A stretch of DNA of 64,000 nucleotides from Hydractinia symbiolongicarpus (taxonomy: Eukaryota; Cnidaria; Hydrozoa; Anthoathecata; Hydractiniidae). Under the pieces are notes generated by a model, which saw nothing but the letters and a program-made list of their open reading frames with translations, did no database searches and was not told where the DNA came from. Shown piece by piece: positions 22,937-33,156 of this stretch. The DNA is taken from NCBI RefSeq assembly GCF_029227915.1, contig NC_079886.1:19878501-19942500 (forward strand). Reading direction: 5' to 3'. How positions within the stretch are numbered: position 1 is the stretch's first letter; the number at the start of each line of letters is the position of its first letter. The position numbers and the translations under genes were made by a program.

Positions 22937-24214
22937 CTATATAAACATATAACCGAACAACGACAACCATGCATTGGGATCATAAAAAAGGATTTTTTGA
23001 GAAATTTAATAGGGATTCAAAATGCGTTTAAAAATATGACTAGATCTTCACTTTCTAATACATGCATCTTCCAATAAACGCTTCCTTCTTCCAAATATTC
23101 CCTTCCCTATCAGTTTTAATAACTATTCATTTAGGCGCAATGCAGAGTTATTGTATATAGCCTTTATTTAAAAGAGCAGTATTTACATACAGTATTCGCT
23201 CGAAAATGATCTTAAAGATGATGAAGGCAAGACAACCTCTACCAAAGCTCTGCAGCTACACATATTACAAAATAAGAAGAGCCCTTAAGGTTGCAAAAAT
23301 ACATTTGCGTCATTGTTCTAGATAAAAAAAATGATTTTCTTTTTTACATATGTACCTTTCGTTTTAATGTGGCTTTATTTCCCGCTTCAGCGCAAAATGT
23401 CATTAGCGCATGCGCAATTTGTCAAAATTACCGCTGCTCGAGCCATGAACTCAGTGACAAATTTGAATTCATTCTACTTATAGTGATGTTTTTCTTTCTA
23501 CAATCCTGTTCAAATTTCTTTGGAAATAGCATTTTGTGGCCATTTCTCAAAATAACTAAATTTATCGTATAACGAATACTTCGCAGCTGAAAGATTTGCT
23601 AGGAAAAATGTGTAGGCTGGCTTAGAAATATTAAAAACGCGCCAATCGCAGCTTCTTTGATATGCGCATTGTAGGACAGTTCTAGTAAATCGAGAAAATA
23701 GATCTTGCTGACGGCAGCAAGAATCATCACAGTTTGAGCTCAACCAAATACCTGAAGATTCAAGTCTTGACATTGACAGGGGAGTTGTGAACATTAACAA
23801 GGTAATTATGACGAGTTCAAACTGCGTGGGTCTCGTATCAAAACGACACGAACTTGTTTCAATAATATTTAAACATGATTGTAGCATCCAAAAGCCAAAA
23901 TATAGTGACTTTATTTTTGCACGGATTTAATTTCGTAGACAATGGTTTAGATATATTGCTGCCGGATAGTTAATTTAAATACATTATTATTTACAGTCTC
24001 GTCGTTAACAAGAAAGAATGCCACTGTAATTCATACATACGTGGTCGTTAAATATATTGCATTTGTTATTTTGCGTGTCCTGTTGTGTCCTATTATTAAC
24101 GGCAATTTAAAAAAATACATGAAGTCCATCAAATAAAAAACAATTCAGAACTACTTGAGTTAAAAGAGCTATGCTATGTTAATTTCACTAGTCGGTAATT
24201 CTGTAAATACAAAA
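22937..24214. other. Intergenic stretch between convergent genes
   Basis: This separates the plus-strand heparanase-like gene from the minus-strand OXNAD1-like gene. An AATAAA at 23073-23078 lies about 140 bases after the heparanase stop and is a plausible polyadenylation signal. A TTTATT at 23910-23915 would serve the same role for the minus-strand gene. No gene is supported between them. Confidence 0.45.
23073..23078 (+). terminator. Candidate polyadenylation signal, heparanase-like gene
   Basis: This AATAAA hexamer lies about 140 bases downstream of the stop codon and is the first canonical signal after it that I noticed. Confidence 0.45.
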
Positions 24215-27200
24215 CTACCACCATGACTCATAGCGTATATTGTCTTCGTGTAAGCCAAGCTTTACTAAAGCTCCTTTCATACTTAACATCATTGGTTCCG
24301 GACCACACAAATATGCAATAAGATTCGGTATATCAGAAGTCGTGGATTTTACAGCATCACTTAAGTCCTCTTCAGTAATTCGCCTTTCTAAAAATTAAAT
24401 AAATTTTTCAATCGAATAATTCCAATGATTTGGAATGAAAATATATATAACAAAAAGACTGATGAACGCAGCAACAGATGAAAATTTTCAACTTGTATTT
24501 TTGTGTGGAATGCATAGTCAAGTCATTTAAAGGTTTACGATACGCTTGACCGGGCGTTTGTCAAATCTTACACTTTCAAGCTATTTTAGGATTTCTTTCT
24601 ATTTTCGGCTGTTTTTTTAAGGTGACTTTCCTCAACTTTTTTGTATTATTGCAACTAAAGCATGGAGGCACATTAGCACGAGTTACAAGACAATGTATTA
24701 TAACTATTTAAGAAAGGTAACTTTTACGTATCACCACAAAATATTGGCAATTAAATTTTACTGCTAAGTTTTTTAAGAAAATGCTGGAAAACATGCTAAA
24801 TGTAAACATTAATGAACCAGAAATCCCCTAAACTTTCGAAACAAACATGAAAAATGACGTCTTCTTCTGTAACTGAGAAAGTTTTGCTTGAAATAATGCT
24901 TAAAAATTCCCTTTTCGAAACACGAAATATTGTAATATTTCGAATGGTGAGGACATGATATTTTTAACAGGCAGAAAACACCATCTTCTATATAACGCAT
25001 AAAAATACGGTCTTACCGATTATGTTTTTGTTATTCAAGCCTGTTTCCCTTGTAACAAAGTAGAATGACGTCATTTTATCGTGGCTTGACGTAATTAAAT
25101 CCATGTCATCCTAGAACAATAATCAAACTAAAATAAGTAACACAATAATTTCATGTCACATACTTGCCTTGATAAGAAAGGATCGGAAAGGAAAAGATCG
25201 GAAAGGAAAGCACCTTTAATGGCACATATATACCTTCTCGCAGGTTTTTGAGGATATTTGAGAACTCTTGATAACATTTATTTGTAATGATAGTATTTTC
25301 ATAAAAAACTGAGGAGATTTAGGGAAATTCTTAAATATTTCTCAAAAAAAACTTGAGGTGCTTTTAAAAGCGATACCATGGGTGAAGAACAAAATATTGC
25401 TGTACAAATGTAGCATTTCTTTGTATTTTGAAAATAAAAGCAAGTGACAGGTTTTAGAACTAAAATTGTGGAGATTTAAAGAAAAAGTTGTTAAAAAATT
25501 CTATTTTCAGAGGAGGCGTGGCTACCTGATAGGGCTTTTATTTAAGCCTGTTTGCTTGTTTTTCAGTTTTTTTCTTCGGGACAGTATTCAAAGCATTGCA
25601 GCTATCATACAGTTACAAATATATCCGGCTACAACGGTTTATTAATTTAAACTATATTTGATCTTTGCTTGATGCCTATCCTCATAATAGATAAAACTCT
25701 TCTCAATGGTGTCACCAAAGCGTAGTTTCCACTTGCGTAAAATAAGTTCGTCGCCTATTTTGATAAGTGGGAACGCAAAGATTCGTCGCGCAAAAGTTTG
25801 TCGATTATTTTTAAAGGCGATGAGTTTATTTTCAATATCAAGATGTTTTAATATTTTTTTTAAAAAAAACATCGCCTATTTTTTGACCTCATGGTCATAT
25901 GTTTAAGATAAAAAAAGTACCGACTTTTAACAAAATAGAAATATATCTATGACTTTAAATCAAACAAAAGATCTTTTTATTTTCCTTTTAAATACACGTG
26001 CGCATTCGAAACAATTTTTATCAATGTTTGGATTTCGAAAAACTGCACAGTGAAAAAGAAGCAACATGCTGAGAACAGTAAATATGAGATGATCAAAAAC
26101 TAGCCCAAAGGGTTCAAAAATTTAAATGTATCCATGATAAAGCTGATGCAGGCCACGAAGAAAAAGACTGCATTAATAATGCATTAATAGATCAATCTTT
26201 GAAAGAAGGGTAAGCAATTTCCATTTTACTTATGTGAATATTTATGTCAGATGCGAATTACTAATACCACTATTTTTCTTTTACTAGAGGCAAAGCGACG
26301 GTTTGGGAATATGAAGAAGGGTTTTGGCAAAAAGAAAAAGACACTGAAGAAAGCCACGCGTGATAGATTTTTTCCAAAACCAATAAGGAGTATAATGACA
26401 AGGATGATAGGAATGCGTTTTGGTGACATGCAAAGGTACCTACATATCAAAACACAATAGATAAAGGTTTTTCCAGAAATTTGAAAATGTCTAACGTAAA
26501 ATAATTAATAATTATGCACCTAAAAAGGTTTTCTATGTCATGAATTTGTCTCAAGTTTTTAATTGTCACCGTAAATGCACTTCACTTTTTTTTCTTTAAA
26601 ATCTCTTTTACCCAAATCTTGCGCCTTAGATTTTAAACGTTTTTGCCTTCTTCGCTTATGGATAAAGTAAAATAAAGCAAGCAGTTGTTTTCTTCTCGAT
26701 GATCATTCGTGTTTTTCTCTTCTTACAATACTATATCACTAATTTTCCAAAATAATGTTCACAAATGCAAACACAATAGGGACGAATAATAAAAATCAAA
26801 TCAGCGGCGAATCTAAATTTTTAGGTGACGAACTTATTGGGTAACAGGCTTAAAACAGAACTTTCTAAAGCTAAAACGTGATAGCAATTTTCACGATTGC
26901 TAATTTAGTTCCAAGATAACAAAACATATTACAAATCAAAAGTTAAAAAAAATAAAAAATAGGAAAAGGTCTATCAGCAAAAAAATTATTTTGTACCGTA
27001 GCAGACTGGTTTTGTATGATGTGGTTATTGCTTCCATATTACAGGCTTGGTCGTATATTTTACCATTAGTATTGAAAATAGAATGGAAATGTATCAAACA
27101 GAAACACGAGAACAAACAAACAAATGAAAGAGCAACATAAGAAAAAACAAACAAACAGAAAAACGAACTAAAGACTTCCTACAAACCTTAAATATCAATT

Positions 27201-28888
27201 CTTTTAAACTTGTTGCAGTATACAACATTGTTGTCTGCCCAAAACATTTTTTCACATCCTTGTTGCATTCGTGGACTTCAGAAATATGTTTAAATACTGA
27301 ATACAAAGGATTAATACCAACACCGGCACCAATAAGCAACGTATCTTGTTTTAAACCCTCTGCAGCAACGTTATATAAAAACTCTCCACCAATTTGAATG
27401 GATACTTTGTCTCCTTTCGTACACTGAAAAGATGAAATTTTTTCAATCAAAATCATCCTATCTATCACAATCAAGATGTATCTAAAACTAAAATTACAAA
27501 TGCTGCCTGCAATTACATAATTATAAGAAATAGGTGGGTAATTCTATCTCTATTAAAGGACCTACTATAGCAAGTTGTCTGTCAATTTTTTTACCATGAT
27601 TTTCGACCATAAATTTGCTCCATTTTAAGGTTTAGAATTACATAGACAGAAGAAAAATAACAATAGGTATGAGAAATAAAGTAATTTAATATAATACATA
27701 AAAATAGTGTCAGAACATTTAAATCAAATGGAGATTTTTTTTTAATGTGTGAACACAACATCCTACTACAAGCAATGTTTCGTAAATAAAGATAAATGTT
27801 TTTGGAAGTATTCATATTTCAAGTTTCCTCCCTAGAGATTGATGGATATTCTAAGGTCACATAGTCGAGTTGCAGGGTATTCGAGGTCTGAAAAGACACT
27901 CTGTGTAAATTGACAGTACCTTTGTGTGCACCCATACAGCTGGAGGGTGGTCACTATACTTGACTGCCAAATGAAGTTGTTTTTCTTTTTTTAAAAGAGC
28001 CGGTGTAGAGCACATTGAATAGCCACCAACAACTGGTAAATTTGGAATATGTAAATCCAGCCTGTAATCAGAAGAGTTTTAATACAATCTCATTATCATG
28101 TGACAAGACAATGTATATTTTCCTACAGAAGCAGTCCAAATTAGTAGAAATATGTGTTAGTGCTACATATCAAAAATCAAAATTTATTGCCAGGGTTAAA
28201 ACATTGTATGATCAAATTGTTGCTTGAAATAATAATAATAAAAAAATCCATTTTTTCTTCACAATAAATAACTTTAGCAGTTTTGAAAAAGTTTCAACGA
28301 ACTGTTTGCTGATACTGTATGAAGTTACGTTTTTTTCTTATTATTAACAATAAGGTACAAGTATTTACAATTCTTCTTGAAGAAATATTAGGGATATAAT
28401 TCATAATGGCCGAAAAAGTATTGACGTTGGAAAATATAACTTACCACTGACCTGGCCGAAATGTTAAATTTGCATTATCAACAGTAAGATTTAGCCATTT
28501 GATTGTAGGAGATATCGCTTGTACATCTGTGATTGTGGCTGTAGAAAAAACCTATGTAGTGTACATACTTAATGGGATTACCACAACAGGAAACTGTTAA
28601 GATATATAAGATTATTTAGAAATTGTTCGCAGAAAAAAAATTGTTTGTAAAAAAATTAATTTTAGGGGTAAATTTAAAATAATTTTTAAAAGTTGTTTTC
28701 TAAGGAACCATTAAAATTGTGAAAGACATTTTTCAAAAACTATTAATTTGAGGATATAATATACAATTGTATTCGTATCATAAATATAAATATGGCAATA
28801 AAGCATATACAACTTCTATTATATATAAATAAAAAATATATACCTTTTCTCTTAACACATCTTTAGTTCGATCCACATGGTTAGACAT
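24215..28888 (-). CDS. OXNAD1: OXNAD1-like FAD/NAD-binding oxidoreductase, six exons
   Basis: Exons in transcript order: 28888-28844 (start MSNHVDRTK), 28538-28445, 28061-27920, 27423-27187, 25110-25017 and 24387-24215 (stop). The product is about 260 residues and resembles OXNAD1, a ferredoxin-reductase-fold protein annotated as mitochondrial in vertebrates. Visible motifs: FRPGQWLDLHIP across exons 2-3; VVGGYSMCSTP (flavin-binding strand); LAVKYSDHPPAVWVH; IQIGGEFLYN; LLIGAGVGINPLYS (NAD loop); LCGPEPMM; and the terminal YESWW. Junctions 2-6 close in phase with GT-AG ends. Junction 1-2 does not: exon 1 ends in phase 0 at its GT, while exon 2 needs one extra base. The exon-1 donor is therefore provisional. 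Acceptor-like TTTTTCAG ends four bases before the ATG. No transit peptide is obvious, so an upstream exon may be missing. Confidence 0.8.
25111..27186 (-). other. Large intron of the OXNAD1-like gene
   Basis: This intron of about 2.1 kb separates the exon ending in ELIFK from the exon beginning DDMDLI. It holds lysine-rich open frames (for example 26251-26460 on the plus strand) with no domain I recognise, and words such as TTCGTCGCC near 25749 and 25780. It contains no convincing second gene. Confidence 0.5.
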
Positions 28889-28892
28889 CTTT

Positions 28893-29760
28893 CTGAAAAA
28901 GAAATGATAATATTTTTCATATTAAAGCAAAACCACTTTGGGCACCACTAACATATATCTAAAGGCGAGTGGGATGTGATCTGTGTTTAGTTTTCTAAAA
29001 AGTGGGTATACATTTTTAACACACAAACAGAAAAGGGATATGCTAAAGAGGAACTTGCGGAAAAGGAATCAAATTTTTGTAATCTTACTGTAGGTGAGAA
29101 TCAAACAGACTCTTATCAAGTGCCAGCTACTGCTACAGTTTTTAAACAATATATAATTAAATATATGCTGCATACAAAAAGGCCCTTACTATTAGATCAC
29201 TCACTTACCCACCCTTTGTATTTTGTAGAAACTATATATTCAGCCTTACCACAACCTGTAAGTTTCCCATGCGAAGTGTAAGTGAGATATAATATTTTGA
29301 AATCATTCTTTATGTTTAAATTGATTATATATATAAATATGATTTTAACATAAGCACAAATTAGTTTAGGGGCAATAATATATACTTTTAAAAATCCCAA
29401 AGCAACACTTCTTAAGCAACATGTAAGGCCTGAGAATCCAAATTAAGGCTGACTATTCTTGGATCCGGGTTAACATTATTAAATTTTGAAAAAAGAAAAC
29501 AAAGAACTGTTGAGGAAAATGAGTGGCATAATTGTATTTTATTTAGAACAGATCTTATTAAAACTTAAAGTTTTTAAATTTTATAAAAGTTTCACCATAA
29601 TATTTAACTGCAGTAAAAATGTTTCACTGCAGTTGATTCCAATTGTCATTTCTTCATAAAAAGTATGCTTTTGTTTTTAAAAACAGTCTAGGTAAAAAAG
29701 TTAGGATTTTTAGCACAGGATATTTTGTAATTGGCAAACTTTTTCTAATTATAGCTACTA
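28893..29760. other. Non-coding stretch upstream of the OXNAD1-like gene
   Basis: Promoter and any missing 5' exon of the minus-strand gene would lie here. A short ATG-started minus frame near 29270 followed by a GTAAGG donor-like site (about 29255) is a possible leader exon, but I cannot confirm it. The remainder is AT-rich. Confidence 0.3.
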
Positions 29761-30934
29761 CAGTACTGGAATCAGGACACCTAACATCTTAGACCTGTCG
29801 CAATAGTAAAAATATTTAGCACTGTGAACTTTTAGCATTGTAGGGTGTACTTTTACGAGGCATCATGATTTTTGCAATCCACATTCACAATGATACATCT
29901 TTAAACATAATAACAATTAATGTCATGAGAGAATAATAAGTTATATTTTGTTGTTTTTTTAAATTAAAAATATTTCCGTCGTCATAAGCTTCTTTCTTGT
30001 TTAGACGACTCCAACTTAATTAGTTGTTCCACAGGCACGACCAACTATAATTCTCACAAAGAGAAAAATATCAAGCAAAAAAGTTTAAACGAAAAAAAGA
30101 AAAGAAAAACAAACAAATATTTTATATCCCATCTTGTGAAAAAAGATATTATTGTTGTAACACCCTCCTTCGTAATGATATATAAATATATATGTTAAAA
30201 TTACGCTTGCTAAAATCTATTACTGCAAGAGTTTTAGTCGATACTATTTAGCAAAAATAATAAAAACAAGGTATAGAATACATTTGTCGTAACACCCTCT
30301 TTCATTATTAATTTTCAAGTATAACTTGCTGTGTAACTTTAAAATCAACACAAGTGTATTCTATATAACTTTCAAAAAAAGCACAAGAATAATTCTTGCT
30401 GTATAACTTTCAACACAGCACCAGAATAATTCTTGCTGTACTTCCAAAACAACAGAAGAAAAACTCTTGCTGTGTAAATTATTATTTTTTCTTCACAACT
30501 TAAAATATAAACTGTGAGTTTATGCGAAAATACCTAGAACAATATGCTTGTCGTAACACCCTCGTAACAAGCTACTATTGACTTCGCCTGTAAAACAACT
30601 ATAATTACGTTATAGTCTCCAACTTTCTAAAATTAAATTTCCAATAAAAATATATTACAGGATGTACAAGAATTTTTAAATGTGTAAACAACAACAACAA
30701 AGACACAAGATTATACGCATCTAATATTTAATATTTTTAATGTCATTCATGATCCATCATGACAGTTACAATTAATGGTGACAATCGCAATAGCATCATT
30801 ATTTTTTATACATCGCGACTATAGCGAAGTTCTTTGTTAACAAATTCTATCGCGATGGTCAAAATTGGATCGTGGATCATTCGTGTGGCGCATGAGACGC
30901 GCTCACAATGTTAGGTGTCCTGATTTAAGTACTG
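29761..30934. mobile_element. TA-flanked TIR element, about 1.17 kb (family B, copy 1)
   Basis: The 27-base ends begin CAGTACTGGAATCAGGACAC at 29761 and match the complement of 30908-30934 with two mismatches. TA borders both sides (29759-29760 and 30935-30936), as in Tc1/mariner/pogo elements. The inside holds CTTGTCGTAACACCCTC-like words at about 30155, 30290 and 30550, and tandem-like copies of TTCTTGCTGTGTAAC (about 30320-30480). A near-palindrome lies around GATCCATCATG / GTGGATCAT (about 30750-30880). No transposase frame is present. Part of it (about 30190-30300) has an inverted homologue at 46287-46390. Confidence 0.7.
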
Positions 30935-30985
30935 TAGCTGACTATAGATGTCTTGCGAATGTTCACAAAGTTTTGTATATGTGTG

Positions 30986-31483
30986 CGCACCTTGACAGAC
31001 AAGAAAAGAAGGACCACAAAGTTAAATTGAACCTTTAAGGTTTAAAAGGAATTGGAATTGTTTTTTTTGCAACTCTTATCCTGTCTTTTTAAGAGAAGAC
31101 TTTACCAATTTTAGAGTCAGTTTTTTTTACACTTAATATCTTTGATCAACGCAGTCTGTTGTTTGTATTTTTTGCTGGCACTCGCGTGCGCATGCCCATT
31201 GTTCTCAATGCAAAATTACGTATATATGCGCATGCATCCTAACAGACAAGAAAAGAAGTTCCACATAGCCAAATTGACTCTTTATACTAATTTATAGATT
31301 TTTAGCAATATAAGTTTTAAAGGAATTGGAATTGTTCCTCTCAACTATTATCCTGTCATTTTAAGAGCAGACTTTAGCAATTTTAGCGTCAGTTCTTTCT
31401 TTAAACTCAATATTCTTTATCTTTTTTGCATGAGCACATGCGTACACATGTCCATTTTTCTAGGTGCAAAATTAAAACATTAC
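30986..31483. repeat. Tandem duplication of about 250 bp
   Basis: Two consecutive blocks (about 30986-31219 and 31226-31483) share ACAGACAAGAAAAGAAG, AAAAGGAATTGGAATTGTT, ATCCTGTC(T/A)TTTTAAGAG and GCAAAATTA in the same order. Divergence is visible, so the duplication is not recent. It lies between two TIR elements. Confidence 0.65.
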
Positions 31484-31528
31484 GTCACACTGCAACACAT
31501 TATAAACTGCAGCACGCCAGCTAGCTAT

Positions 31529-32128
31529 CAGTCAGGGAAATCCTCTTAACTAAGCTGTACAGTTTATTCTAGATGTCAGCTTAATTATGAAGTATGATAC
31601 AGTCTAATTAGGCATTTTACAGCTTAGTTAAGATGTACAAAACTTTGATCGTCTAAAACACACATTTAACTGAATTTTAGCATCTATCTAACTGAACAAA
31701 TCCAATATTTACGTGCATATAAATATCTCCAATACATTAGTTTTTTCGTAGCACCCTGGAGATCCGCTAAATTTGAAGTTTTAAAAATATCCGTTTAAAT
31801 AGGATGTATCATGTGACGTGACATCCTAACTAGAATGCAGTACAGCCTAAATAGACTATCGCTAACAATGAACCATTGTTTATAGTCCATATCTTTTGAA
31901 CCCGGAGTGCTGGAAATACCGTTCTTCTTTTATAATATAGTGGTCAAACTGACGATGAAAGAGCTGCAGTGCTGATTCTGCTAAAATTTACATTTTTCGA
32001 GAAATCGGGGAAAAACTTTTTCTACTTCCTAATTTAGATGTATGTCACCTAATTAAGCTGTGATACAGCTTAATTAGGAGATTTCCAAATTAAGCTATAC
32101 AGCTTAATTAAGAGGATTTCCCTGACTG
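31529..32128. mobile_element. 600-bp TIR element with 5-bp target duplication
   Basis: The ends begin CAGTCAGGGAAATCCTCTTA and pair over about 34 bases with two mismatches (31529-31562 against 32095-32128). Both sides are bordered by GCTAT (31524-31528 and 32129-32133), which reads as a 5-bp target duplication. Subterminal copies of the self-complementary AGCTGTANAGCTTAATTA words give further folding potential. There is no coding frame. A 5-bp duplication is known from a few superfamilies such as Transib, but these ends do not look like Transib ends, so I leave the class open. Confidence 0.7.
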
Positions 32129-33156
32129 GCTATAGCTATATGATAAAACACAATTGGCAAATTAAGAAAGCGTTGATATTGCTAGATAGCTAAAAGAAAA
32201 ATTGCTTAGTTGATATAAAGGAAAAATACTAAACTTGGGTGCTTATTAGGGGAGAGTATAGTCAGATACTGACTGCTGGAGAGCCTCAATCAATTTTATA
32301 CATAAAATTTTAAGCTATACCTAGATAACCTGACGAATAACGAAAATATCTGGAGGAGTTTAGCCACCATCTAAGCAATGAGCTATAATTACTCATAGAG
32401 GGATCCGTCGCGTGTCAGACCCTCACGACGGTAGACTCTTAAAATGGACTTTGGATTACCATGTTACTTTAAAATATGGCATTTACATATTTACGGCCTT
32501 ACAATATGACATTTAGAGAGATGTGTAAACATTATAATGGCAGACATAAAATCAAAACAATGATTGAAGTGGATGTCAATATTTCAACTTTTGTAAGCAG
32601 GTGCTCAGGCTGTGATGTGAAATTTAGCTAGATCTTCGCTAAAGTTATTGGAAAATACATTTAAATTGGCGAAGACTTACCTGGGAGCTTGTATTAATTC
32701 CAGATACTGGTTTGTAGAGTAGGTTTTTTAAAATATATTTTACTTGCTAAATTAGATATTCGATGCCACTATTTTTAGGTTTAGAATATGCCTATACTAC
32801 GCCTATTTGGAAACAAAATTAAAAACAGAAAACATTGTCTACCTTAGAATAAGTGTTTTAGCTTATCACACAGTTTTTATATCTACGGAGTGGGTATCTT
32901 TAGGAGTTTAAATAAATACATGAATGAACAGGTATATATATCTACAGTGGACAATCTTTTTAACAAAGTTTGAAGCATTAATAATCTTTAGTTAAAAATC
33001 TGCTGAAGAAGTACAATCTATAGCATCTTTTTGTTTGTCACAAAGCTGCTTGAGCCAGGCTTATAAATGTCAGAAAAGGAATAAACTGACAAGTAAACAA
33101 ATAAAGATGAAATATATGTAGCTGCTATAAACACTGTTACTATACGTTTGTTTTAG
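32129..33156. other. Intergenic stretch upstream of the NEK9 gene
   Basis: No gene is visible. The last bases, TTTGTTTTAG (33147-33156), form a pyrimidine-rich splice acceptor ending exactly at the ATG of the NEK9 frame. A 5' UTR intron or spliced-leader addition site is therefore likely here. Confidence 0.5.

Noticed and set aside
26251-26460. Lysine-rich open frame within the OXNAD1-like intron
   Set aside because: It has an ATG but only low-complexity basic composition, and an overlapping frame on the other strand is equally open. No evidence supports a real gene.
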